Positions 23,657 to 37,600 of a stretch of 64,000 nt of DNA are shown here, one piece after another. Numbering within the stretch: the stretch's first letter is position 1; each line of letters opens with the position of its first letter. The stretch lies in NCBI GenBank assembly GCA_900660155.1, contig CABFPE010000004.1, positions 2,891,565 to 2,955,564 of the forward strand. Reading direction: 5' to 3'. The DNA is from Hofstenia miamia. Lineage: Eukaryota; Xenacoelomorpha; Acoela; Hofsteniidae. The notes below the pieces were generated by a model, which ran no database searches, had not been told where the DNA came from, and saw only the letters and a list, made by a program, of their open reading frames with translations. The position numbers were made by a program, and so were the translations under genes.

Positions 23657-26600
23657 TAAATTACAATGAAGTATGTGCTACAATACACACAACGCATGAA
23701 TTGTTATCTTAATTTTTCTAATTAATAAATCATTTTATACTGTCATCTATTGAGCCTCGTTAGGTGAACCTTCACATTGCGCCACCTCTAAAAAATATAA
23801 CAGATTATCAGAAATTTGAGTAAAACAGTTGCTAATGAAATAGAACCTTTTGAAAGGGTTAGACATACAACAGCTCAGCTTTCCTGTCCACATTTGTAGG
23901 TATATATCTCATCATGGCAAGCCTGGAGACTTTGCTAAACCTTTAATGCAAATGCAAAAGGTAATTTGTTGTACTGTTCATAATGTATTCAGTTGCTTAA
24001 AAGAATTGGTTGCTTGTAATGTTATAATTACATGAGCCGTGTTAACTGATGCAAATAAAATTGTATTACAGCCAAAACACTTGCAAATATTGCAAACTTA
24101 TATAGGTCGATACTATAAACGATATGTTTTTTTTCTAATTTTAGATGAAAAACATCAATTCTCAAAAACCTGCTAAATATTTTGTTGAAAAAAATTGAAA
24201 GCCTTATAGTGGACTACTAAATGTAATTTTTTGTCCTGGTGCCGCACTGGCTTTGTCACGTGTTCAAATTTTTCTGTAATAGTACCAATCCAGTTCAGCA
24301 ATATTTAGTACTTGACTTTCTCATGCCGGTCCCGCATTTCTATTTCTGACCCAGTAGCAAATATATGAGTTAGAATTTCAGAATATAACAGCCAATATTA
24401 TAGCAAATTGGTCCTGATCCAGTGATCCATGTTGAAATTATAATTTCACTCTAGTCCTGTCCTTTGTTTTGTTTTTGGTCATATTTTTAACCCAGTGTCA
24501 TGGTGACTCTAGTGCTATTTAATAGAATTCTCATTTTATCCATTAAATTTATTTATTTGAAATTTAGGCGCCTGTTTTATTGTCTTAAACATTTTCATCA
24601 AATATAAAATGAAAGATTAATAATATACTAACTGTTATATAGTAATATGCTATTCATTATATATTTCATTAGATGGGTATTTTTCTAGCTAGTAGTTTAT
24701 CCATTCGCCTTAGTTATTGTGTCAACCCTATGTAGGAAAGATAAATTCATCTTCTATAAATGACATTTTTTTCAGCACACTTCTCCTTAACGCCACCTAG
24801 AAAATGTGTTAAATGTTCATATTAGGAAATTGACAATTTGGAGAAAAATGACATTTCCATTATTTTATGCCCATTACTGGGGCGATTGTTTTTTACATAA
24901 AAAATTTGAAATTTTGAGCCAAAAATTTTGACTTTTTTACTTAAAAACCCAATTTGTTATCTAAGAAGTTGACATGAAGATTTTAAAACTTTTGAAAAAT
25001 TCGTGTATTTTATTCTACACATAATCAACTAGGTAGTAAGAAGCATCATTATAGAACTACACATTATCCTCAGAATTTTTATTGCCTTAAGCATGCTTTT
25101 TAACATTGAGAAGAACCTTACCATGGGAAAGCAGAGCATTTGCTATTTTCAGCACTCCATGTTCTGTCAGATTTAATGAACCAATTGCACCGATTATTCA
25201 TTAAAGCATGTAATGTATATTTTCCATTTTGGCGAAGCATCCAAAATTTAGGTTGATTCAGACTCAAAACATTTTAAAAGTTCAATTCATTTCATAGTAA
25301 TTTGCGGCTTGCACAAACTTTTGCATTATTGCCTCATTGATAGCAGTTCTTGCTCTCTCAACAATGTGTCATTTTTATAAACATTTTCAAAATATTAATT
25401 AAAATAGTAAATAAACGTTTGCTCTAACTTATCTTTTGTTTAATATTTAAATAGTGTGCATTGATATTTTCCCATGTTTTTGTAACCAAGAAATTTATAT
25501 ATTTAAAAGCTAGAAAAATTGGAAATGAGGGGTTAAGCTTAAAGTTAGAGGTTTCCTCCTACTTAAGCTTTTCTTTACAATTTTTTATATTTTATCAAAT
25601 CTTTTGCTATTACAAAATGTTGATAATTTTTTGTATTATATGGCTTTAGAGAGCTTTTTATGAAAATTTTTCATACATTGTTTCCCTTCCTAAAAATTTG
25701 ACCTCAAAGAAAATTTCAAATTTTTTTTACCCAATTGCAAATTTTATGCAAGATGTGGACTTTAACCCTATCTTACCCGGGGCCGATTTAACCCTCTTCC
25801 ATATTTTTAGGTATAACTCAGAGACCGCTTTCTTAAATAAAATATCCATGACATTTTTTGTAACTTTTGACCAAAAATTGTGCAAATAAGATCAAGGGCT
25901 ACAAAACTATAGCGATTTAGAAAAAATTGAGAGTCTCAAAAATTACAATTTTGTATGTAAAGACTATAAATTGAACCCAATGCATAATTTTCATTGTGAA
26001 ATTATAATTGAATGTTTTCTGTGTTTTATTTGAATTATATGACTTTCTGTTGATTATAATTTAATAATATTTCTTACATTTTGTTTCAATAATGAGAAAT
26101 TTAGACATAACCTTATTAATATGCGCATAATTTGCATATTAATCATTGTATCGCCAAATGCTTTTTCCAAGATATACCTCGCATGTAAAAGTATCTCCAC
26201 ACCAAATTTGGTGTTGATCGAATGCACTTTTTCTGAGATCTTAAGGGGGCAAATCGTCTTCTCCCCCTCTCAGGAATAACCTCTACAAAAAATAGCACAA
26301 CCATATTCTTAGCCGTTTTATGTGCTTATGAAAGTTTCCCATTGTTTTTTGTGACTTTGTGTGTCTCATAGCAGCTCTTGGGTTGAACATAAATTCATAA
26401 TTCATAAAAAAGCAACGCACCAAAATGATAATTACTCGAAACTGGACTTACGTAGACTACATCAGGAAACTCATTTGAATATATATCTCTGACAAATATG
26501 TACTCAAATTCTGTTCTATTAAAAATTCGCAATTGCTACCCTATTATCATATAAAAATTTTACAAGTGATGGTCCAAGAAAAGTGCTGATATTTTGTCTT

Positions 26601-28560
26601 CGCTCTGTCTAGTTTATTTTTCTTTGTGCTTTACATGTGATCATTGATAAGATGGTATACAAGTACCAATGCAATCATTGGCTGACATGAAGTTCAGTAG
26701 CTTTTGACAACAAATAGACACATTAAAACGCATTGCATACACAATTAGCATTTTGGACTCAAAAGTCCCGAAAGCAGTTACACTTTGTTGCTTATTTAGT
26801 TAGTATGATAATTAATAATAGTAAATTTTTTAAAAAAAATAAAATTTTTTCTTTTCTCGAATTTTTTCATTGCATTATATACAATACATTTAGTTAAAGA
26901 TAATTCTAACAATTCAATTTATGGTTATGAAAATTTATAAAATCAGAAAAGTTGCATAGTTTCATTCAAATTTTACATTCGATTAGAAAGTATTAAAAAA
27001 ATTTGATCACTAAATTATTTTTTCAGTAATTCCCCATTTTTGATTAGCCAATGGCTTTAACACGTCTCTACTTGTGATTGTTAACCTTTTGTACATAAAA
27101 ACCAAATTGTCGAGTAAAAAATGCAGTTAAGTAATTAAAATAGAACAGGGCATGATATAATAAATGTATCATATGAACATTTATAATACTTATGTATGTG
27201 CAATCGTTCAATTACAAGTATATGTTCCAAAATAGAGACAGCCTAAGCTTGATCACAAACACTTCTGGTAAGTTGCTAGAATTGATTTATAATATCAAAA
27301 TGAATGTAAAACTTTTTGTAAGTATTTTCAAGATATCTCTCCACGATTTTTCCATAAAGATTATGCAAATTGCTCAGGAATTATGTAAATTGTGAATATA
27401 GCTGTAAATTATTAGATACGAGAGGGATAGCTATATCTTACCTTTCTTTGACGCGATGCTGTCAGTTTAGATAAGTAAACACACTGCTCTGCTAATATGA
27501 ATTGTTTGTGTTAATATTATTACTAACTTCCTGTTTAACAATTTACTGAAGTTTTTAAAATATTTTACCAGTCTATATTGATTATTAACTCCGGGAAAAG
27601 TTGCTGGTTTTAGTCTGAAATATTCTCACAGATATGCCTAGACATCAATGTTGTCATAAATCTGTTTTGTGTGATAACTAGAATTACATAAGCTATTTGT
27701 AAATGCTGAAATCCATTTCAACTTTGCCTGTAAATTGTTTACAAATATTAAAATATTCATTTAACAGCAAATTGCAAAAAAGTTCCGGATTTTTTTAGGG
27801 AATAATTAAAGTGAAAACATGTCATTTTCAAACGCTATTTGTGTCCAAAACGAAGTATTATTGAATTTCTCTACCATTATTGCATACGCTTATGTGGACC
27901 TCTAAGATATATGCTCACAATTTTTTATCTAATCAATAAATTGTGTAGATTTGTCATGGAACTTACTTAAAATCATTAGCTAAAAAACAAACCTTAATTC
28001 GGGACGATCATTTACAATCATTTACAAAACGTAGTGTGTTCCCTCAAATGTCTAATTTCACATTTCCATTAACTCAATAAGTTCTTTACTTCATTGAACA
28101 TACTGTACATACATTCGAAGATATGGATATCCCAATCACAAATGAAGAAATGCGTTTTGTCTTAATGCTGAAGCTAGTGTGAGACAGCATGCTAATGCAT
28201 TGAGAGCTCTAATCCACCGATTGAATAACAAAGTTGTTCTAGCCAAAATTCATAATGATCAATTTCATTCAATGAGAAAACTTTGTTTATAGTGACTCAC
28301 TTAGTAAACGCTAGAAGACATATTCGAACCCCTGATCGATCAGCAAATTCAATCTCAAATTTCTTTGATTATACTCTAATGCCTCTCCTTTATCTTCAAA
28401 ATAGGGCCAAAGCAGGTACTCTTATTTCTGTAATAGTTTCTTACGTCTTATACAAGGTGGTCCCTGAGATCCTTTAGGGGGACCGCGGTGAAAGACTGAG
28501 AGCTTCTAGGAACATTACTCGGTGTTTCTCAACTCATTCGTAATTCCTTTTCGCAAAACA
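23165..28560. other. Intergenic, no gene seen
   Basis: Contains an (AT)n tract at 23622-23651. Several TTAACCC words (25755, 25784) resemble piggyBac MITE ends, but partner ends were not found. The segment 27447-27500 has a donor-like site on the minus strand after a less A/T-rich stretch (GACAGCATCGCGTCAAAG), which could be an untranslated first exon, but no coding partner is visible. Confidence 0.4.
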
Positions 28561-28569
28561 ACGAAGGAG

Positions 28570-28875
28570 CTTGCAATTGAATGATAATGCAGAGATGAGG
28601 CTCCGTCTTAGTGACTTGCCACCACGGATTTTTGCTCTTGTAAGTAATAAACAGCCACAACGCTCTCATTAATACTTGTGTCTATAAGACAGTTTGATTA
28701 ATTCAAATAAATTTTGTTGTGCTCAAAAAATGAGTAACGTTTTTTCCAATATTTTTTATTTTTAAAAATTAAATTCATGAATATAAGAAATCTTACCTAA
28801 ACCAACGCCGGGGATCCATGGCGAAAAAAATTAGGTTTGGGGGGTCCACAATGGAAAAAGGGTGGGAAACCCTGT
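28570..28875 (+). mobile_element. hAT transposon 3' fragment (ZBED5-like C-terminus)
   Basis: 28570-28667 encodes a C-terminal tail with LQLNDNAEMRLRLSDLPPRI and FALVSNKQPQRSH followed by a stop, like the tail of ZBED5/FAM200-type hAT transposases (RPRF..L...KQ..SH pattern). Downstream, 28856-28875 ends GGTGGGAAACCCTG, the complement of CAGGGTTTCCCACC, typical of this family's terminal repeat. The rest of the transposase is missing or unrecognisable. Confidence 0.6.
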
Positions 28876-30099
28876 TTTAAAGAAAGAAAAGCGGATATGA
28901 TCCATTCCATTGTAAAATACTAGTTGTTAGACTAATTTTTCAATTTCATAACTAACGAATTTTGCATTACACTAGTTAGCCTAAAGTTAGTAATGTTATC
29001 TGACTTTTTAACCGTCATATAGATACATTTTTATTAAACATTTGGAAAATCTAAGCATATACATCGTATAATGAAGACTTTTCAATATGCTAATTTCCTT
29101 CCAAGGGTGGATTCTTATTTTTGTAATAAAATAGCAGGAAGGAAATTGTGTAAAAAAACATGACATGTAATACATCTAATACTAATGCAATTCATTAACT
29201 TCCAACTATTTCAATTTCTTCAATTTAAATCTGGAGTAATAGTTATTAAACATATCTGTTGTTAATTTAAAAACATACTGTTAGATACCGCATGCGCAAG
29301 GGATTTCCAAAGGACATCCAAGTCTTGCCCCTTTGAGGCATCGATGTCTTTGGACATTGGGAACATCCCTTGCACATTCCAATAAACAAAAAATTTAATC
29401 AGAATTCAACAACAGCTAAAGAAGGAAATATATGTATGTATTTATACTTATATTTTGCGCTAAATACATAAAAACCGAGAAATTCATTACTTTATGCCAA
29501 TTTTTCCGAAAGGCAAAAATATCTGCTTATAAATATTTTTAATTGCATATATTGAAAGGAATGCAAGAATGATTTATGCAAAATTTCATCACTCACTTAG
29601 AATTGTTTGAAAATTAGTGAAACTCTTTTACTTTATACTCTTCTATGCGGCTACAAAAAACTATTTCTAATTAAATTTATAATGGCCAAAATTACTACCA
29701 TGCTGAAAATTAAGACAAAATTCCTGATCAGAAATAAGTGTATTTGGCACATTTAATAAGTGAGCTATTACTTTAATCCAAAATACCCTTATTGGATTTC
29801 TTAGAATTAGCATATTTCTGAAATAGTAAATCTGTTAACAGCACCTAGCGCTATAAACTATTATAATTCTCAAGAAGGAGAAATTACCTTTTAAATTAAA
29901 AATTAATCTTTAAAATAAAAATGAAAAGCATATAGAAATAAAAATCAATAGAAATGTAAACTCTTTGCTTCACACTAATACTTGCGGTCTATATGTGTAT
30001 AGGGTGTGACATTGATTTTTGATTAAATAATCATTATTTCTTCTTTTAAACTATGATTTTGTTTGATTTTAATTACTATTTTTAAATTTTACCCATCAT
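28876..30099. other. Intergenic with one inverted repeat
   Basis: Only the inverted repeat at 29290-29385 stands out: TGCGCAAGGGAT and CCAAAGGACATC on the left are mirrored by TGTGCAAGGGAT and TCCAAAGACATC (complement) on the right. Possibly a small fold-back element. Confidence 0.45.
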
Positions 30100-30339
30100 C
30101 AGTGGCGTACGCAGAGGGGGGACATGGTGGAATGCCCCCCTCAGGTTTTCAAATTTGATTTTGACTTGATAAATCAAAAAATTTTTCGTAAAAAATTGAA
30201 AAATTTTAAATCTAAGAACTTGAAATGCATTTTTTAGGGTCTATTTTCTCAATATTTTCAAAAATTGTAGCGGGGCTTTGCCCCGCATTGGGTAATAACG
30301 ATGATGTCCCCCCGTCAGAAAATCCTAGGTACGCCCCTG
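30100..30339. mobile_element. hAT-type MITE
   Basis: 240 bp with ends CAGTGGCGTACGCAGAGGG and, inverted, CAGGGGCGTACCTAGG. Flanking 8-mers CCCATCAT and CCCATAAT differ at one base, as expected of an aged hAT target duplication. The centre carries GCGGGGCTTTGCCCCGC. The overlapping open frames (30212-30454) are shadows of the element. Confidence 0.75.
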
Positions 30340-31570
30340 CCCATAATTGTGTGTTGCAAAAGGGGTGCCATCGTGCTGATAATCTCGACAGTGGGGCTTT
30401 GCTCCACCAAATAGATGCGCTATTGTGATTAGCGATTACATTGATTAACGTCAATCGTCTTTTCTAGACTGGGTTAATGTCAACATCTTTTTATTATTAA
30501 ATCATGTGTGCATTAGTTGCACTTGTAATTTGCAACACTCTTTTTTGAATTTTCAAGCATGCCAAGACAACGTAATAAAATGGAGAGTTTCCTTTATTTT
30601 TGAATTAGGACGTGGAGCACACAAAAGCATGCAATAAATATAAAATTTTATTGCGCCGATTATCTAAGGAATTAATGGAATGTCACTGTTTTTTGTCTTA
30701 ATTACATTGGATAATGTACTTATAACCATGGACACCTAGGGTAATAACACCTAGGCGTCCATGGTATAACACATTTCACTGCTTAATTTTCCATAAATAA
30801 TGTGATTTATTTCAATAATGACCCCATTGAATTCCAATTAAAATCAATTCAAAATGGGAATTTAAATCCTGCCCTATGGAGTCGAAATCCTAGATACATT
30901 TTTCAGTTCTTGTAGTCCTTAGATATCATACAAGGAGTTCTATAATAAGGAGTCCTTGATATCATATAAATTACTATCCACGTTGGTCCTACAAATTGGA
31001 GTCTCATGTTGTTTTGGAGTTCCATCCAAATATCTCTTAACAATTGTTAAACTAAAAAACATATTTCTACACTACTTTAACAATTGAACTAAAATAAACT
31101 AAAAAATGTTCACCAACTATTCTTTTACAAAGCAGTCGGTACCTAATCATAGTTTTTCAAAAAAAACCATTTTCCATTTTTTCTACTTATGTTTGATTTT
31201 TAATAATTCAAACAATTTTCCCAACCTTTGAATGAAGAGCCTCTATTCAGACATCACCATTCGGTCACTCTAATTAATATATTGGTTTCCATGGTTTCAA
31301 ATTCTATTTTTTATTTTTATCACCAGTGTCAATTTTTTTGTCGAGAATTCAAACTTTATTTAAATTTTGTTATCTAAGTTTAGTTTCCAATTCCTTTCTA
31401 TTCAAATAAAGATACATATTACAATAGTATGCAATTTCTTTAAAAATCGAATTCACTGCAAAAAGTTTAGTATGTTCACAAATTTTTGCATGCATCTACC
31501 AGAAGTTTCTATAAGCTTTTATAAGAATCCCATTCCATCTAGCTAACAAAGGAACGGATCTAAATAAACA
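30340..31570. other. Intergenic with one strong hairpin
   Basis: Apart from the hairpin at 30721-30766 nothing convincing. Words such as AAGGAGTTCTATAATAAGGAGTCC (30934-30957, quoted approximately) recur locally between 30900 and 31020. Confidence 0.4.
30721..30766. repeat. Hairpin-forming inverted repeat
   Basis: Arms CCATGGACACCTAGG and CCTAGGCGTCCATGG pair with one mismatch around a 9-base loop, with TATA words extending both ends. Confidence 0.8.
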
Positions 31571-31620
31571 TATTTATTTCGTATTGTTTCTATTTTATAC
31601 TATTAAATGCATTTTTTCAA

Positions 31621-31875
31621 TTAGCCTTTATTATTAGTAGCGATAGCAAAGACAAAGTTATTTAAATAAAATGCTAGCAATGTTGAGTGCGCGAGAAATT
31701 TAGGATTTGGCGGTGTTTCAACGTAGTTATAGTTGTCCAATAGTGGGTTGCAGCTCACGAAACCCGCGAAATCTTGCCAAAACGCTATAATTAGTGTAAA
31801 TACTGTGCGCAATTTCTTCATCAGCGTCACTGTAGCTATTACTGTGTGCATTGATTCGCCAGTCAGTCTTTTCAT
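31621..31875 (-). CDS. Possible small secreted or membrane protein, frame uncertain
   Basis: A stretch richer in G+C than its neighbours. The frame from 31875 (internal ATG near 31822) reads MKKLRTVFTLIIAFWQDFAG, a plausible signal peptide, and runs to a stop at 31621 with AATAAA about 50 bases beyond. A competing frame on the same strand (31727-32017) reads STRNERLTNEKTDWRINAHS, is also protein-like, and could be an internal exon bounded by CAG at its start and GTGAGC near 31753. The two cannot both be right. No family recognised. Confidence 0.3.
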   Translation of the reverse strand: MKRLTGESMHTVIATVTLMKKLRTVFTLIIAFWQDFAGFVSCNPLLDNYNYVETPPNPKFLAHSTLLAFYLNNFVFAIATNNKG

Positions 31876-32209
31876 TAGTCAACCTCTCGTTTCGCGTAGA
31901 AACTGAATTGCATCGTAACCAATCAATCAGGTATTTATTCGTAATACTAAAGCTACATGCATTGTTAATTATGATAATTATTATATACACATCAAAGTTA
32001 ATCGTTAGTATTTGCATTGCATGCCCTCATTCTTTCATAAATAACTAATTTATGGTATATTTCGAGGATCATTGCGAAATTCACTTACTGTAAGCGTGCT
32101 CCAATATTCTTTCTCTTCCATTGTATATAAGGAATTGCCCTTACTTGGATTTAGTGATAACACATATTTGCTGAGTTTTTTGGTCTGCTTATAAGACTAG
32201 TGTTATTAG

Positions 32210-32630
32210 CAGGCGCGTATCGAGAATTTCTAAAGGGGTGGCAATTATAGGCCTAGGTAGTTTTTAAACCCTGTTAGCATAATGCCGTGCTCGCCCGTGC
32301 ATATATGACAGACGAAAGTAATAAGAATAACATGAAATACTACTTTTTTGCACTTTATGTCAAACAAAAAGACTGTTCATCAATATATCGATCAGATCGT
32401 ATGAGATGAGAATGAGTTGAAATTGGCCTCCCCCAAAGCGGGGCAGGCGCAACGCCNNNNNNNNNNNNNNNNNNNNNNNNNNNNNNNNNNNNNNNNNNNN
32501 NNNNNNNNNNNNNNNNNNNNNNNNNNNNNNNNNNNNNNNNNNNNNNNNNNNNNNNNNNNNNNNNNNNNNNNNNNNNNNNNNNNNNNNNNNNNNNNNNNNN
32601 NNNNNNNCCCCCCCCCCAAATACGCCCCTA
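32210..32630. mobile_element. hAT-type MITE with perfect 8-bp target duplication
   Basis: Ends CAGGCGCGTATCGAG and, inverted, TAGGGGCGTATTTGGGGG, both fitting the hAT YARNG rule loosely. Flanked on both sides by GTTATTAG (32202-32209 and 32631-32638). An N gap (32457-32607) occupies the centre, so true length is unknown. Confidence 0.8.
32457..32607. other. Assembly gap (N run)
   Basis: 151 unknown bases within the hAT MITE, next to a C homopolymer. Confidence 0.99.
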
Positions 32631-32638
32631 GTTATTAG

Positions 32639-34447
32639 AAAATGCTTCTTTATGAAAAATGAGTGCATTTAAGATAACGTCTATTGGAATAATCTCCATA
32701 CATTTGGGGCTTAATTTCGGGGCGGATACAGAGCGGGCCAAAGGGGCCCGGGCTCCCTCTAAAATAAAAAAAATCATTAAAGTTTTATAACAAAATTAGA
32801 AACGAAAGTTCCCTAATACAATCAAATGAGTTGAATAGGAACAGCTTTCAATGTTGTTTCAAATATCTGGTATTTGTAAATGAATTTCATTCAACTTTTA
32901 CACTATAATGTGTCCTATAGTTCCTGACATTACATTTCAATAAAAAATAAGAATATTTAGTTTTCAGAAATTTTAAAAGTATTGCTATTCACACTTTTGA
33001 ATGGGGAGGATAGGAACACACGTGATATTACTATATATATTTTTAACTTCATTTTCATCACAAGAATAGATTTGATTCTCTTCAATATCTTTTTCAAACT
33101 CATTACTTTGTATCGATCTGCTTAACTGCTCTCTCAGTGGTGTTCCTATTCAACAAACAAAAATATATATTTCGTTTTTTTAATTCACAAACTCTTATAT
33201 TTAATATTTTTTAATATTCTTGAAAATATATTTTATAGATATGTGTATATTGACTTTTGGAAATTTATTGACTCTTAATCAATATTCCTTTCTTTTCTGT
33301 GGGATATTTTAATCTTAGCATCACATTTTTAATAATTTTACTTCTAAATAATACTAATGAAATAAGATGAGCACATAAACCGATAGTGATTAATGTATAC
33401 GCAACACTGTAAAACATTAAGCATAGTATAAGTAATAATTAAATATAGAATTGGGAGACAAGGAGAAAACTTTTCTCCTTGTCTACCAATTCTTTTCACT
33501 CCATTTGAACATACTCTATAGGGATGGTCAAATTTTTTGTATTCACTTAACACTATGCACGGATTTATTACCATGCACCTACTCCAAAATTTGAAAAACA
33601 GATTTGTGTCACATATCAAAGCTCAGCACATTTTTTTAATTTTAGAATTTATTGAATTTAGCAAAAGTTTTACATGTTTGAATTGGTTGATTTTCTTGTA
33701 TTTTATGAACATATTCAACAATAGTGATTGAATTTGAGACTAAGCACACATTCATACCATTAGATGAAAATTTTGTAATTTACTTAATCTTATGTCATTG
33801 GAAATGCACTAAAAATTCGTAGTGCATAATGCACTAAATATAATAAAGGCACAATATGCGTAATTTAAAATTTGAAAAAATTGTGCTGAGTCTTGAAAAA
33901 TTGCACACATTTTATATTTCCACTTTTGGAGTCAGTAAATTGTGAAGTCCCTGTATAGTTATATTTTTTTAAAAATTAGTAAATCTTAGCAATCATCAAT
34001 TGAAAGTTCTTGTAGGATGATCTAATTTAGGCTGCGTAATATTGAATTAGATTTAAGTTAGAAAAATTTCTGCAAAATTTTATGTTAACAATTAAGGTTT
34101 AGGGTCTGGTGCAAATATCAGGGAAATGCTGTCCAACAAATTAATTTATTTTCCCTTATCATTACCTGCAACACCCATAATGGAAATCTACAATGTTTTT
34201 CACTGTTATTGTTGTTGCAAGCAATCGCTACAGACTGCGCACATATCTGAGAGTTGGTCCCAAGAGCAATTGAATCCATTTCTTCCCAACTTTATATGTG
34301 CTCTTGGTGTGAGATGCATTTGAACAAATCATCGCAAAGCATAATTTGTTTAATACCAAATTTCAAGAACAAATTTAGTTTATTGGTGCATAGAATTTCC
34401 CATGTAATAATATAATGGTTTGTTTAGCATTTAAGGAGAGTCAAGTC
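32639..34447. other. Intergenic, with MITE-like words and a hairpin
   Basis: 32700-32765 (GGGGCGGATACAGAGCGGGC, then GGGGCCCGGGCTCCCTC) looks like one end of another hAT-type MITE, but its partner end was not found. The palindrome at 33447-33493 is listed separately. Confidence 0.4.
33447..33493. repeat. 47-bp near-perfect palindrome
   Basis: Arms beginning AGAATTGGGAGACAAGGAG pair with the complementary arm ending TTGTCTACCAATTCT. One mismatch over about 23 pairs and a single-base centre. It would make a long stem with practically no loop. Confidence 0.9.
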
Positions 34448-34661
34448 CAGAGTGGCAAACGGGTCACATATTTTGACCCACGACCTAACCCGACCCACAG
34501 ACAATTGACCAATGACCCGATAGTGTGTTGACCCGAGTCAGACAGCCAGCTTTTACCCGAGTTGTATTTGCAAATGTTAGGGTTAGGGTAAGCAAATGTG
34601 ACCCACAACTCGACCCAACTGTTCTTTGACCCAATCCGCGGGTAGACCGTTTGACACTCTG
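34448..34661. mobile_element. hAT-type MITE with perfect 8-bp target duplication
   Basis: 214 bp. Ends CAGAGTGGCAAACGGG and, inverted, CAGAGTGTCAAACGGT. Perfect target duplication GTCAAGTC (34440-34447 and 34662-34669). Interior is rich in GACCCG words and includes TTAGGGTTAGGG by chance or composition. Non-coding. Confidence 0.9.
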
Positions 34662-37600
34662 GTCAAGTCATCTAGTAATCTGTCTTGTTTTTTTCATTTC
34701 CCATTTTTCGATACTTGAATGCTTTTTATAGACGATGTGGATTATTTATTAAGGTTTGCTATAATTCTCCAAAAAAATTGAATGTGGAAAGATAAAGACA
34801 AGGCCCTTTGAATTTAGACCTTTTAGCTTTACTCGACTCAACAAGACTATTTGAATGATATTTAAAATTTAGAAACTCTTTCAATTATTTGCACAAAAAT
34901 ATCTAGGCAGGATGTTTATCTGTTCAAGTTCTATATATTTTTCGTGGTCCAATCAGGTCAAATTGCCATGAATTATAACTTATGCCTCATATGGAATTAG
35001 GCTTACTCTTTTTAATTGTCAATTCAAGTAAGAGATGTACAAGGGTCGAGTCTGTCAAAATTTTAAACGTTGCGGGCCGAAAACACACTGAATTATTGTA
35101 ACGTTCGGAAAACTGATGTAAAAATTCACGCAAACAATGTTTTTTTATTTTTATTTCTTGTACAAAACACCCCAAAAATTTTTTCTCAATGCCGAGAAAA
35201 AAACCCAGTCTACAACCACTTGTTCACCTCCCGGTTGGCATTTAGGTAAGACACCTGCATAAAATCTTTAAATTTAAATTTCAAAAATTTTTAAAATTAT
35301 TTGAAAATTATTTAAATAATTTTCATTTTCACTGATAAGTAGTTAAATTTATATTAAACAAACCATTCTATAATTTAAACGACATTTTTAAGCATATGGG
35401 TCTTGTTTACACTTTAAACAAATTATGCTTTTAAAATATCAGCTCTGGATGCTTTCCAAGTTGGTAATTTCAGGCTTCTATTTAAATTTTAGCTCATGTA
35501 TCGACTATTCAGAAATCGATGCCATTTATAATTAGAGTTGACATTTTCAGGAGTGAAATGAACATAGGAACGAATTTGGAGCGCAATATTGTGCAAAATG
35601 AAGAATTGTAATCTTAGAAATTTTTACATGGAAAAACAGCATATTTCAAATGTAATGATAAATATTTAACTATAATTGTTTATTCCCTCTGTGTGTTTAC
35701 AAGGAAAAATGTTTTTAAGCTTCTTCAACGTCCTGTCTATCTAGAATATAACCTTCAATTGAAGAAGAATCCTGATTGATTTAAAATATTACTTTTACAA
35801 TAAATATGTTTCATAGTGGTTTATTGGTCATGCGTTTTTTAAATTTTTCTGTCAATTTGTGGTTTTTAAGTTTTGAATTACCATTATCTAAAATGCGATT
35901 AAAAACAGAAATAATAGATTTTTCACGTAAAATATCGCAATTTTAGTTTAGTCATTTCGTCTGCAATATAAACTTGCTTCATCATTCCCAATAAAGGTAT
36001 TTATATTGATGGATTTATGAAAAAATCTTTGGAAAATATACACTTAACCTACCAATAAGTAAACGGATGTTTTTCTGTTTATATATCAAAATTATGAGAA
36101 GTTTTAAAAATAATATTAAAAGCCATTAAAACATATTAAGACGTAAAAATGTTTAAATGGTGGGCGCTTTAGATTTGATTTGGGATTATCAAACACTGGT
36201 TTTCAATTTCTTTAAAAAATACGAGGCAGTATAGTGCATTGATGCATTTAAAGAGTATGTATATCATATTTCTGAGGTCAATTGATTGCCCTCCACATGC
36301 TCCCTCGTTGTCATCCAATCCAAAGCATATTTGACGATGCGCCAAAAGCCACACTCAAGTACTAAATGAGTCAATTACAATTGCATCTGAGAATACACAC
36401 GCCACTTGTGGTCATTTTGTTAATTATCATGCCAGCTGCAATCATCTATCACCAGGGGCTTCAACTAAGGTCGTTCATCTTTGATTAATTACTCAAATGA
36501 AAGTTTTGGCCACGTTGTCCATAAAAATATCGTGTATATTGCATTCTCAACTAATTAATAGTGTAGTTGTAATTAGATTTACTCACGCAGTTATGCTATT
36601 TAATAATATGCGATAATACTAAATTCTTGTTCATGGCGCTACGATTTAAAATATGTGGTCAGCAATTCTTTAGTGTTTCACTTGCTGTCCAGAAATTATG
36701 CAATCTGCAAACATTGTGTTTTTGTTGTTAAATGTTTGTTTATGTTTAGGTGTTAGCCTGTTATGCTTTCTTTGACCAAAAGTCAGTTGCCAGATATTTC
36801 AGGAATTTGGGCACTGCGCTCTACAGATTTACTTGTACCCGGGTACGTTGTCATAGCAATTTTTAATTCTGATATTTATATAAGCCATCTGTTTTAATGT
36901 TTAATTAGATGATTTAAATTCTATTTCCTTTCGAATGCATTTGTAAGTGGACATTTCGTAATTGCTTTTCTACAATAGTTATATCTTTGCCTATCTATAT
37001 ACACAACAGTTCTTTTATTTTATTCCTAATTCCATTTCATTAGATATTATATTATACAGTAGTATTGTAAGTTATAAGAGCTCTTTAAAAATTACAAAGT
37101 TTTCTAGGATAAGTGTGCAGATGTACTAACCGATTAGTTGCAAGTTCTGTCTACTTATAAGGAATTGGTTGTAAATAAGTTCTGATAGCATTTGTATTGT
37201 AGTTGAAGTTGCATTGGTCATTCGGTGTCTCGTGTTTATTCGCGTTATTTACATTATTATCACTCACTATTGGAAGCATTTGACAGACTATAGTAATTTT
37301 ACATTACAACTCAAAAATAGCTATGCCTTTGCGCTGAAGTTATATCTTCAAGTTCAATCAATATTATCATAACTTGTAGATTTTTTTTGCTATCATCCAT
37401 GGTAGAGATAAATGTGATGACATTGAATGTGGTTCCAAACACTTTCAGACTTTGGTCACTTAGTTCCAAAGAATCCTAAGACATACGCAATGTTATGTAA
37501 TGGATAATATAGCCACTTAAAGTGCTACGAGTTCCTATGAAAGCGATGAAATATTGTCAGTGCCAGCCAGTATTGTTCTCAGAAGGAACACTTGAGCTAA

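Noticed and set aside
28310-28340. tRNA B-box-like ATTCGAACCCC
   Set aside because: No matching A box, acceptor stem or anticodon arm at the right distance.
34570-34590. TTAGGGTTAGGG telomere-like words
   Set aside because: Only two units, inside a hAT-type MITE rich in similar words; not a telomere.
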